NCBI RefSeq assembly: GCF_001625015.1
Contig: NZ_LVWJ02000014.1
Coordinates: forward strand, 1,984,001 to 2,048,000
Length of the DNA: 64,000 nucleotides
DNA from: Lewinella sp. 4G2
GTDB taxonomy: Bacteria; Bacteroidota; Bacteroidia; Chitinophagales; Saprospiraceae
Direction of reading: 5' to 3'
In this document: in pieces, positions 1-8,800 of the stretch
Layout: each line of letters starts with the position of its first letter
Position numbering within the stretch: position 1 is the stretch's first letter
The notes under the pieces: generated by a model
What the model was told of the DNA's origin: nothing
What the model saw: only the letters and a program-made list of their open reading frames with translations
Database searches by the model: none
Program-made: the position numbers and the translations under genes

Positions 1-1383
1 GACAGCGCCCAGTGCCAATTGGATATCGCGAATGTGGTAAGGAATCTCCGGCTTGCCGTACCGCGTCCACATAAGTTCCATCAGGTCGTCGAGGCGTTTG
101 CCGCGGCGGCGGAGTTCGAGGTCCAACGCTAAACCGATGGTGGAGCCGTAGGAGTAGTAGCTGACGAAGGTGTTACCGAAATTATCCGGGTCGTTCGCCG
201 TGGCCGCATCCACGAAGGGGGCCTGCTGGCTCATCGCGATTGGGCCGCGATGGTTCCGGCCGGGGCTGTTCAGGACGTAATTGAGTTGCCGCGTCATGCC
301 CTCCGCGTAATCTTCGGCGGTGAGGATGCCGGCGCGGACGAGCGTCAGGTCATCAAAATAACTGGTGAACCCTTCGGCAAACCACAGTTCCCCACTCCGG
401 TTGGCGTGGTCGAAATGGAAGGGTTCCAAACTCGCCGGGCGAATGCGTTCCACGTTCCAGCAGTGGAAAAACTCGTGGCTTACCGTCCCGATTAGGCGTT
501 CGGCGGCATCCGCCAGGCTAAGGGGGGCGGAGCAGATGGTGGAGTTGCGGTGCTCCATGCCGTCGCCGCCAATCCAGGGGTTGTAGGCACAGAGGAAGGT
601 GTAGCGGCCGTAGTCAAATTCGGGCAACTCCCCGAAGATCTTTTGTTGCTCCAGTACGGTCGCTTCCGTCCAGGCTACGTAGTCATCGAACTCCTCCCGC
701 GTGCCCTCGTGCATCATGGCGACTTCGATTTGCTGGGTTTTTCCGTCCGGGTTGGTTACGGTAAAGGCATCGCGCATGATGGTCCCCACCAGGGTAGGGG
801 AGTCGTAGAAATAATAGTAGTTTGGTGCGGCGCTGGCGCGGGTGCCAACCGATGGGCCAGTAACCGGGACCAACTGGCTGGCCATGGACCAATCCGGCCG
901 CTGACCCTCCTTAATCTTCAGTAAGACCGGCCGGTCGTTGAGTTCCTCCCCGTAAATGAACGTGGCCGGCATGTTGAGGTGCAGCTTACGGTCATCCACT
1001 CCGGAATACGTACCGTCACCACCATTCGCGAAAAGGGTGTAGGTAAGCCGGACGGCCCCACCGTGCCCCGCCACCTGCCATTCGGCAATGTCGCCGGGGT
1101 GGACGGCGATCTCCCGCCCGTCAGCGCCGTAAGCCTTCAGGTCGTAAACGTTCTTGGCGAAATTGTGCTGAGCGTAGCGGCCCGGGCTGGCCTGTGGCAT
1201 CCGCAGTGTGAATACGCCGGGCGAGACGGCCGGGAAATCCACGGTGATCTTTAACTCGTGTTGCTGGACGTTCTCCAGATCGAGCGTGTACGTGATGGTG
1301 CCGGGGTGGTTCACCACCCAGTCCAGTTGTGCAGTCAGGGGAAGAAAGGCAGCGAGCGCCAGGGCGAGCAAAAGGGTTCTCAT
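1..1383 (-). CDS. M61 family metallopeptidase (glycyl aminopeptidase-like), 3' part missing
   Basis: Exported zinc aminopeptidase of MEROPS family M61. The ATG at 1383 opens a signal peptide (MRTLLLALALAAFLPLTAQ). A beta-rich N-terminal region follows, then the zinc motif HEFFH near residue 302 with the family-typical continuation NVERIRP, then ELWFAEGFTSY, which should carry the third zinc ligand. The frame is still open at base 1, so about 461 residues are visible and the C-terminal PDZ-like region usual in M61 lies outside. The gene at 1440-2045 lies 56 bases upstream on the same strand and could share its transcript. The family call rests on the HEFFH context. The substrate cannot be told from sequence. 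Confidence 0.9.
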   Translation of the reverse strand, partial: MRTLLLALALAAFLPLTAQLDWVVNHPGTITYTLDLENVQQHELKITVDFPAVSPGVFTLRMPQASPGRYAQHNFAKNVYDLKAYGADGREIAVHPGDIAEWQVAGHGGAVRLTYTLFANGGDGTYSGVDDRKLHLNMPATFIYGEELNDRPVLLKIKEGQRPDWSMASQLVPVTGPSVGTRASAAPNYYYFYDSPTLVGTIMRDAFTVTNPDGKTQQIEVAMMHEGTREEFDDYVAWTEATVLEQQKIFGELPEFDYGRYTFLCAYNPWIGGDGMEHRNSTICSAPLSLADAAERLIGTVSHEFFHCWNVERIRPASLEPFHFDHANRSGELWFAEGFTSYFDDLTLVRAGILTAEDYAEGMTRQLNYVLNSPGRNHRGPIAMSQQAPFVDAATANDPDNFGNTFVSYYSYGSTIGLALDLELRRRGKRLDDLMELMWTRYGKPEIPYHIRDIQLALGAV

Positions 1384-1439
1384 GCGGGAAAGCGTAAGGG
1401 ATTGAGGAGTAGCCCAAAGGTAAGCCACGCCCCCGGCTA

Positions 1440-2045
1440 CTAGAACCGATATCCGATCCGCCAAGTGATGTTGGTACCGGTATCCACCGTGTAACCATTG
1501 GCGTTGCTCGCCCGGTCAACGCTGACGTCGATACCCGCCGTAATTTCAAGGTCAAGGTGGTCCGAAAGTTGCTCCCGCATACCCCAGCGAGGGGTGACGT
1601 AAGTGCGGGCGCTGAAGTTCCGGTCGTCCCCCTCGTCAGCGTCCAGGAAAAGGGTATAACCGGTGCGGCGCAGGACGCGCAAGCCCAGAAAGCCGCCACT
1701 GTTGTTGGAAGTGATCTTGCCCTTAGCGGCGCGCTTGGCCAGGTTATAGTAATAACGGCCCTCAGCACCCCCGTAGAGGTAAGCGGTACGGTTCGTACCG
1801 TTGAACCAGCGTAGTGGCGTGAAGGCGGCAATCGGGTTAGCGGAAATGCCACCCACTACTTGCATGGTGTAAGATGATTCGCCAATCCGGCGTTCGTGAA
1901 TAACCTCCATGGCCCGGAGGTTAGTCTGGATACTGGTAAAACGTTGCGTCAGGTAATCAGCGTTCTTTTCCGACGAGATGGCGTCCTGCGCATTGAGGTT
2001 GAGGAAGCCGATGATACAAATAAGGAAGATAAAAATACGGGTCAT
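1440..2045 (-). CDS. Small secreted beta-barrel-like protein, function unknown
   Basis: A 201-residue protein with a clear signal peptide (MTRIFIFLICIIGFLNLNAQ). It then alternates short polar and aromatic strands and ends in RIGYRF, a C-terminal aromatic residue typical of outer-membrane beta-barrels. I infer a small porin-like or DUF481/DUF3078-type barrel, but recognise no family motif. It precedes the M61 peptidase on the same strand. The 5' side (2046-2272) holds a long hairpin and then a repeat array, so its promoter probably lies within about 100 bases of the start; I saw no convincing TAnnTTTG there. Confidence 0.7.
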   Translation of the reverse strand: MTRIFIFLICIIGFLNLNAQDAISSEKNADYLTQRFTSIQTNLRAMEVIHERRIGESSYTMQVVGGISANPIAAFTPLRWFNGTNRTAYLYGGAEGRYYYNLAKRAAKGKITSNNSGGFLGLRVLRRTGYTLFLDADEGDDRNFSARTYVTPRWGMREQLSDHLDLEITAGIDVSVDRASNANGYTVDTGTNITWRIGYRF

Positions 2046-2140
2046 GTCTCAAGGGTGTAGTGCGTACCGGGGGAGTGTGAAGGCCAAGTCAAGTACGCGG
2101 GTTAACGGGTTGAATACGTCGTAAAGAAGCGGCGAAATCT

Positions 2141-2182
2141 TTAACGAAACCAGCCCCCGCACCCGGTTTGCGGGTTCGTTAA
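2141..2182. promoter_or_regulatory. Nested inverted repeat upstream of the 1440-2045 gene
   Basis: The outer arms TTAACGAA and TTCGTTAA are perfect complements. They enclose a second stem, CCCGCA with TGCGGG. There is no T-run, so it is not an intrinsic terminator. It lies about 95 bases upstream of the start of the small secreted protein and could be an operator or the edge of the adjoining repeat array. Function is not established. Confidence 0.4.
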
Positions 2183-2272
2183 CGGTGGTTTAAATGGATT
2201 TTAAGAGAAATTGGGTGACTTAAATGATTGTGGTTCGTGGTGGGGGAATAATCTGTGGGGATTTCGGTTCAG

Positions 2273-2749
2273 CCGGACGCTCGCAGGACCTCCTACGTCG
2301 GACGCTACGAGGACCTGGATAGTTTGGAAGTTGATTAGATTATCACCACCTGTAGAGGACCTCGTAGCGTGGTCAAAACGCGCGCAGCAAGTTTTGAACT
2401 CCTGCGAGCGTCCGGTTAATCTGCGGGATTGTGGTTCAGCCGGACGCTCGCAGGACCTCCTTCGTCGGACGCTACGAGGACCTGGAGATTTGGTAGTTGA
2501 TTAGATTGTCACCACTTGTTGAGGACCTCGTAGCGTGGTCAAAACGCGCGCAGCAAGTTTTGAGCTCCTGCGAGCGTCTGATTAATCTGCGGGATTGTGG
2601 TTCAGCCGGACGCTCGCAGGACCTCCTTCGTCGGACGCTACGAGGACCTGGAGAGGGTTGAAAATTGATTAATATTCTACTACTTTTTAAGGACCTCGTA
2701 GCGTGGTCAAAATGCGCGCAGCAAGTTTTGAGCTCCTGCGAGCGTCCGG
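2273..2749. repeat. Family A tandem array: three branched-hairpin units (A1-A3)
   Basis: Units lie at 2273-2415, 2440-2580 and 2606-2749, with a period of 166-167 bases and a conserved 24-base spacer. Each unit folds the same way. An outer 16-bp stem pairs CCGGACGCTCGCAGGA with TCCTGCGAGCGTCCGG. An inner 14-bp stem pairs CGCTACGAGGACCT with AGGACCTCGTAGCG. A side hairpin, TCAAAAC with GTTTTGA, lies between the two right-hand arms, and a small TCC/GGA arm lies on the left. The apical region is AT-rich and variable. Frames across the array are spurious. Related units occur at 20407-20556 and 48402-49047. Confidence 0.85.
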
Positions 2750-2787
2750 TAGGAACTGCACAGACCCTAAAATAGAGTCGGAGCACT

Positions 2788-2823
2788 AAAAAAGCCTTCC
2801 GGAATCATTTCCGGAAGGCTTTT
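2788..2823. terminator. Bidirectional intrinsic terminator
   Basis: GCCTTCCGGAA and TTCCGGAAGGC form an 11-bp stem with a 3-base loop, flanked by six As on the left and Ts on the right. Read on the minus strand it gives a T-run 25 bases after the stop of the foldase gene at 2848-4971, which it should terminate. Confidence 0.85.
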
Positions 2824-2847
2824 CACTAAGGAAGTTGCTCCTTGCTC

Positions 2848-4971
2848 TTAGCGGCAGTCAGTGCTGGCGCGGTCATCTTCTACGTCCACTACGAGGCGGA
2901 GGGCGGGGAGGATGCCACCGGCGGCCTGGCCACGCGTGCGGCTGTTCATCTGCGTACGGGCGGCGGGGAGGCTACCGGAGGTACCACCGGCAGCGTCTGT
3001 AGTCGCTTCGATGACGAAGACGCCCGTATTACCCACTACGGTTACTGGCTGGCCAACGGTTGCTTTCGCGGCGGCGGCGATCACCTTCGGCTCGGCACCG
3101 ACGAGGGGCAGGCTGTTAAGGCTAGGGTTCGTCGTTACGGAATCGACCTTCACTTCGTACTGTGCGGCAACGTCAGCTACGGACTTACCCGCCCAGTCAG
3201 CTTTTGCTTTCTGGCCAACGACGCGGTTGCGTACCTGTGGCGTAACGGCTTCCTTCACGGCGGCTACGGGAGCAACACCGGCGGGGATGACTTCCTTCAC
3301 GGCTGCTACGACGTACTTGTTTTCGTAGAAAAGCTGAGGATCAGTAAAGCGGTAAACGCGACCACTGAGGTCACCCGCGTCAGCGGCGAAGGCCCAGCAC
3401 ATCATGTCTTTTACTTCCTGGCCAGTACCGAGGCCGGGGAGGTTGTAGGTAGACATCCGCAGTGGGTTGGTCGTCGACACGTCCAGGCCGGACTCTTCGA
3501 GCGCGGAGATGGAGGACTTACCGTTGATGAATTCCTGGGCCGTTGCGAGGCGGAGGTCTTCCGTTTCGGAAGAAGGCACGATTGGCTCCACTACGGTAGC
3601 GATCTTAGCGCGGGTGCTCGTTGAACGGCTACGCTCCATGATCTCCACGAGGTGGACACCGTAGGAGGTGCGGACTTTGTACAGTTTACCGACGTCGCCA
3701 GTACGGAAGAGTACGGCGTCGAAGGGGCGGACAAACTGGCCGGGAAGGACCTTCTCATAAACACCACCGTTGTCTTTGGAGCCGGGGTCTTCGCTGAACT
3801 CCTCGGCGAGGGCGGCGAACTTGCGGCGGCTGCGGCTGAGGACGGTCATCAGGCTATCCACCTTGGCGTCGGCAGCTTCGAACTGCTCGGGCGTCTGGGC
3901 GCTGATGAGGATGTGGCGGGTCTTGGCGCTGTCGGACATCACTACGCGGTCCACCAGTTTCACGAGGCGCATGGTGCCATCCTGCTGGTAAGGGCCGTAG
4001 ATGTCGCCAATGGCCATGGTTTCGAGTACCTGGTCGGCTACTTCTTCACCGATCTGGGTGCGGGGCTGGTAGTTGCCGGTGTAGGTGCCACCGTTGGCTA
4101 CGGCGAAGAGGCTGTCGCCATCCACGCTATTGTCGGCGCGCCAGTCGGCGGCGATCTCTTCGAGGTCGGTACGGAGTTTGGTTACGTCCTCGGGGGATGC
4201 TTCCACGTCGTACGTCACGTACTGGATTACGCGGGTTTCTTCGGGGTTGTTAAATACGCTCTGGTTCTCATCGATGTAGGCTTGTACGTCGGCGTCAGTG
4301 ATGGTAGCGTCATCCGCACCGAGGGCGGTGAAGGGTACTTTGGCGACGGCGATCTTCCGGTTGCCCAGTTGGGCGTCGGCGAAAGTCTGGGCCTGCCAGC
4401 TCGGCGCGTACATGGCCTTCGTGACGAGGGCGCCCATTTTTTCCTGCAGGCGGTTCGTTACCACGTTACGGCGCTGGTATTTCCAGATCGTGCGGATGTT
4501 GGGGTTGAGTTCACCGTTTTCGATGGCTTCATCGATGGTTGCATTCTCGATGTGGCCCTGGATCTGCGTAAGTAGCTGACGGTTCAGCTGGCCCGTCTGC
4601 GGGTCGGAGAGGTTCTGGCGGACGACGGGGCTCGGGTTGGGGCCGAACTCGAGGTCGCGTACTTCTTCTTCGGTTACGGCGAGGCCGATCTCGTTGGCTT
4701 CTTCGGCGAGGATGCCCTCGTCCACGTAGAATTGCCAGAGGTTATCCCGGTTCTGGTAAGCGTCGCCGCCACTGAAAGCACCGTTTAGCGTGCGTTCGAA
4801 GTCGTTGCGGTCGATCTCCCGTTGGCCAACGCGGCCCATGATCTGCTCTACGGGGCCGATGGGGCCGTTGGCGCCACTCGTCATTTCCGAGAGGATAAAG
4901 AGCGCAATACCACCTCCGATGAAGAGGAGGACGATCAGCGGGTTGTTTCTAATTCTTCCAATCAATGCCAT
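2848..4971 (-). CDS. ppiD: Membrane-anchored peptidyl-prolyl isomerase, PpiD/SurA type
   Basis: A periplasmic folding factor for newly exported and outer-membrane proteins. Of its 707 residues, the first dozen are cytoplasmic, then one transmembrane segment (about 13-30, NPLIVLLFIGGGIALFIL) anchors it. A SurA-like helical chaperone region with ENEIGLAVTEEEV follows, and a parvulin (PpiC) domain lies near 345-445 (TRHILISAQTP, FSEDPGSKDNGG, TSYGVHLVEI). Long inter-domain helices and a low-complexity C-terminus complete it. The ATG at 4971 puts the anchor at the right distance. It stands alone, with a strong terminator behind it and a GC-rich hairpin region (about 5043-5085) in front. PpiD and the Bacteroidota SurA-like proteins are hard to tell apart without alignment. 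Confidence 0.9.
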   Translation of the reverse strand: MALIGRIRNNPLIVLLFIGGGIALFILSEMTSGANGPIGPVEQIMGRVGQREIDRNDFERTLNGAFSGGDAYQNRDNLWQFYVDEGILAEEANEIGLAVTEEEVRDLEFGPNPSPVVRQNLSDPQTGQLNRQLLTQIQGHIENATIDEAIENGELNPNIRTIWKYQRRNVVTNRLQEKMGALVTKAMYAPSWQAQTFADAQLGNRKIAVAKVPFTALGADDATITDADVQAYIDENQSVFNNPEETRVIQYVTYDVEASPEDVTKLRTDLEEIAADWRADNSVDGDSLFAVANGGTYTGNYQPRTQIGEEVADQVLETMAIGDIYGPYQQDGTMRLVKLVDRVVMSDSAKTRHILISAQTPEQFEAADAKVDSLMTVLSRSRRKFAALAEEFSEDPGSKDNGGVYEKVLPGQFVRPFDAVLFRTGDVGKLYKVRTSYGVHLVEIMERSRSTSTRAKIATVVEPIVPSSETEDLRLATAQEFINGKSSISALEESGLDVSTTNPLRMSTYNLPGLGTGQEVKDMMCWAFAADAGDLSGRVYRFTDPQLFYENKYVVAAVKEVIPAGVAPVAAVKEAVTPQVRNRVVGQKAKADWAGKSVADVAAQYEVKVDSVTTNPSLNSLPLVGAEPKVIAAAAKATVGQPVTVVGNTGVFVIEATTDAAGGTSGSLPAARTQMNSRTRGQAAGGILPALRLVVDVEDDRASTDCR

Positions 4972-5222
4972 ATTGCAAAATGCTTTAGCGAGATGCCCAC
5001 CGTGAACGGCGGGTCTTTCAGTGATTCTTCGTTAACTAAATAGCCAAAGGAAGGCCCGCCTTTGGAAGGAGGGCCCTTTGGGTGCGCGAAGATACAACGG
5101 AAATTATTACGTAAGACGCTTCTTTCCCCGTCCTTATATATACGTGCGCGTCGTTTGGCTTACCCCGCCGCAACATTTTTTCCGCCGTCGCGTCCCACAT
5201 AAGTGATCAAACAGCTCATTTT

Positions 5223-5597
5223 ATGACGGACGCCCAACGGCTCTCCCTGCGCCCAACCCTTTCCCTGGCACCTGCGGCAGCGCCCGGAGAACAGTTTCAG
5301 AACGACACGCTCCGCCCCGTAGCCAAGCAGCAAAACGATCTGCTCGTAGCGGCTTTCCGGCTTTTTTTGAAGAAACGCAAAGTGAATTTCAGCAGCACCG
5401 CCATGGCTGCCCGTTTCGCGAAGGTGAAGGAGCTCGTGGCGCGCGATAACCGCCTGCGGGGCTTACTTTTCGGCATTATTATTGGCGGTTTCACCACCAA
5501 AGAAATGCAGTATTACGTGGAAAATGAAGGTGAGGTAAATCGACGGCTTACCAACTTATTGACCGAGAGGCTGCTAGCCGTTGCCCGTTCTGCGTAA
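5223..5597 (+). CDS. Small protein of unknown function
   Basis: A 124-residue protein with no signal peptide and no family I recognise. The first 30 residues are Ala/Pro-rich and look disordered. The rest is predicted helical, with a short hydrophobic stretch near residue 83 (LLFGIIIGGF) too short to be a certain membrane segment, then charged helices. Its codons read well through to the stop and the start ATG follows a 250-base gap, which supports a real gene. Residues about 16-21 (APAAAP) are encoded by a copy of the dispersed 18-bp motif, so the N-terminal linker may be partly an inserted sequence. Confidence 0.6.
   Translation: MTDAQRLSLRPTLSLAPAAAPGEQFQNDTLRPVAKQQNDLLVAAFRLFLKKRKVNFSSTAMAARFAKVKELVARDNRLRGLLFGIIIGGFTTKEMQYYVENEGEVNRRLTNLLTERLLAVARSA
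5267..5285 (+). repeat. Dispersed 18-bp motif, copy 1 (in frame as APAAAP)
   Basis: An exact GCACCTGCGGCAGCGCCC with one extra G in front, inside the disordered N-terminus of the gene at 5223-5597. Confidence 0.85.
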
Positions 5598-5769
5598 AGT
5601 TCCGTTACTGCCCGCAATCCGACAATACGATACATACGGGCGCTGACGCGGGTACCGTGTTGATAGGCAAGCAATTATTCGTAGCAATATTGTTAACTTC
5701 GTTGACCTAATGCCCCGTGGTTACACCCCACCGAGGTGATTTGACCTGCTTTGTAATACTTCGAGATTT

Positions 5770-5825
5770 ACTCAATTGGTAGAGTTGGCTGGCCTCCGGG
5801 CCGGTAGTTGTTTGGTCTGATCGCT
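5770..5825 (+). other. tRNA-like fragment (D-arm and anticodon-arm resemblance)
   Basis: ACTCAATTGGTAGAGT is a textbook D-arm with a 4-bp stem, and it is followed by CTGGCCTCCGGGCCGG, which resembles an anticodon arm. The acceptor ends do not pair and no T-arm can be folded, so this is not a working tRNA. It may be a remnant or chance. It lies about 55 bases upstream of the secreted protease gene. Confidence 0.25.
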
Positions 5826-5879
5826 TCGGAATTGTTGTTGGCTACGGTGGCTTTTCCTCAGTTTGACACAGTCTTTCTC

Positions 5880-8800
5880 ATGAAGCATATTTACCTGTTT
5901 TGCCTGCTACTCTGTAGTGGGTTGATGACCGCCCAGTACGCGCCATTCACGGCAGCGAATTCACCCGCCAGTACGGATCTCTCCCCGCGCGCTCAACCGG
6001 CAAAAGCGAGCTACTACGAATTACCGGACGCCGCCCAGCTCGGTGAACGCATTGGTAATGCACCGCTCTATAACGTTGGCGGGTCGGGTGAAGAACTCGT
6101 GCTCTCCCTGCCTTCGCCCGACGGTGAGCTGCACCGCTTCCGCATCGTTCGCTACCAGATGATCAGCCCCGAACTGCAGGCCAGATACCCCAAAGCGGTT
6201 ACGGCGGATGGCTGGGACGTGGACGCACCCTATCGCCAGATCTCCCTTACGTGGACGGTCCAGGGACTGCGCGCCAGCATCCTCGGGGGTAAAGAAGGCC
6301 GTTGGTACGTGGAACCCGTTTACCAACGCGACCAGTCGGTTTACCAAAGTTTCTACACCGCAGACGTGCCCCTGCCCCTCGGCGAATTCTCCTGTGAAAC
6401 GACGGCCGATAAGGACCTGATCAACGAACTCAGTGAACTCGTGAGCGACGTGAAAATGGTGGGTGACTGCCAGCTACGCGAATACCGCCTGGCCCTGGCC
6501 TGTACGGCGGAGTACTTCAACGAAATTGCCGGCATCTCCTACAACGGAGACACCCCCCCGACGCCTACTGCCGCCAACGAAGCGGACGTGATCGCCGAGA
6601 TGATGACGGCCATCGACCGCGTGAACCAGATCTTCAAGCGGGACCTTGCCATCCAGCTCAACATCATGAACCTACCCGTAGCCGGTGGTGGCGTGGAATT
6701 GGTGTACAGCGGCGACGTGGACGCTGACCCCTACACGAACAGTAGCGGTAACACCATGCTCACTGAAAACCAGACCACGACCGACGCCGTGATCGGTACG
6801 GCGAACTACGACATTGGCCACGTCTTCAGCACCGGCGGTGGTGGTATCGCCAGTTTGCGATCCCCCTGTACAACGAACTTCAAGGCCCGCGGCGTAACCG
6901 GCCTGCCGAACCCCGTCGGTGACCCCTTCTACATCGACTTCGTCGCCCACGAGATTGGCCACCAGTTTGGGGGGACGCATACCTTTAACTCTACCGACGA
7001 GAACTGTGCCACCCGCCAGTCGGATTTTGCCTACGAACCCGGTGGTGGTACGACCATCCAGGCCTACGCTGGTATCTGCGGCGTTGCGGCCAACATTCAA
7101 CTGAACTCAGACCCATACTACCACGCCGGTTCCATCCAGCAGATGGCTGCCTACATGGAAGAGATGGGTGGGGGCGCCAGCTGTGCCGTCATCACCAGCA
7201 CGGTGAATACGGAACCCGTCGTGACGGTGCCTGCCCCTAGCTACACCATCCCCATCAATACCCCTTTCGTGCTCGACGCAGCCGCGACGGATGCTGACGG
7301 AGAAGCCCTTACTTACTGTTGGGAGCAATTCGACTCCGGTAGCACACCTGTATCCGGCGTACCCAGCGGTTTTGAGGCTGACGGCCCCTTGTTCCGCTCC
7401 TACCCACCCGTCCCCGAAACGGATCGTTACTTCCCCGCGTTAGCGACGGTCGTGACGGGTTCCGGATCTGAATGGGAAGTGCTACCCCAACGCGCCCGGA
7501 TGATGAACTTCATCGTGACGGTCCGCGACGGCGCCACCGGCGGCTACGGCTGTACGGTGCAGGAAACCGTAGCGATTGACGCCGTTGATACGGGTGATAG
7601 TTACGCGGTTACGAACCCAAATGGCGGTGAAGCCTGGCCTGCGGGCGACGAAGTTCCCGTAGCTTGGAACGTAGCCGGAACCGACGGTACACCCATCAAC
7701 TGTACGATGGTAGAGCTCGTGCTTTCTACCGACGGCGGGGTGACCTTCGACCAATCCCTCGGAACCTTCCCCAATACGGGTACGGCCACCGTGATTGCCC
7801 CCCAGGTCACCGAAACCGATGCCCGCCTCATGATCCGCTGTGATGGCAACATCTTCTACGACGTCAGCGATGCTGATTTCTCAATTGAGCAAACGGATTA
7901 TAGCCTTACCGGAGTAGTGACTGAGCTGGATAACTGTGGTGGCGATGACCCGCTGACGGGCTACGAATTCAACGTAGAAGCCCTCCAGGGTTACGTCGGC
8001 GCGGTGAACCTCTCCGCCATCGATCTGCCCGGTGGCGTAATGGCAACCGTGGATCCCAGCACCGTCACCTTCACTGCCGGTGGCGCTACCGAGATTCCGG
8101 TGATGGTCTCCCTGAGTAACATCAGCGGCCTGGCGAACGGCGACTACGACTTCAACATCCAGGCGGTGGATGCACTCGCCAACACTAAGCAGCTGCCCTT
8201 CAAACTGACGATCGATGGTGACTTTGGTATCAACGAACCGGAAGAAGGCGACGTCATTCCGGATGATATAAACGGTGGAAGTACTGTTCCGGTGAGTTGG
8301 GATGCCGTACCCGGAGCTACTGGTTACATCGTGCAAACCACTTTCGGTAATTTGGGCATTAACAATCCCAACCAAACGAGCACTAGCGTAATTTTTGGCC
8401 CAACTGCCGATGGCACCCCATTCACCATATCCGTCCGGGCCGAACCTAATGGAGAGACGACCTGTGAAGTAGACATCATTCTCGGCGTGGTTGTCCCCAT
8501 GGGTACGACGCTTAGTGCAACGGGTTCCCCCCTCTTCGAATGTGAAGGCCGTGATACGGAGAACGAGTTCATCCTGCAGTTCAACAACGGTGATCTGACC
8601 GGGCCCGTCAACCTGGAAGTAACGGATGCGCCCGCCGGCTTGGTCCTCAACTTCAACACCAGCACGCTGGCCGACGGGGAATCCGCCCTCATCACCCTCG
8701 ACGGTGAGGAAACCCTGGCAGCTGGTGACTACTCCATCATCATCACGGCTACGGATGGGAATATGGCTACGGAAGCCATTGAGTTGGTGCTGAGCTTGCA

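Noticed and set aside
2211-2786. Open frames across the hairpin array (both strands)
   Set aside because: The peptides simply translate the repeat unit and recur with it. The DNA conservation is in paired stems, not codons.
5760-5880. Functional tRNA before the secreted protease
   Set aside because: D-arm present, but acceptor ends do not pair and no T-arm or CCA-proximal sequence can be found.
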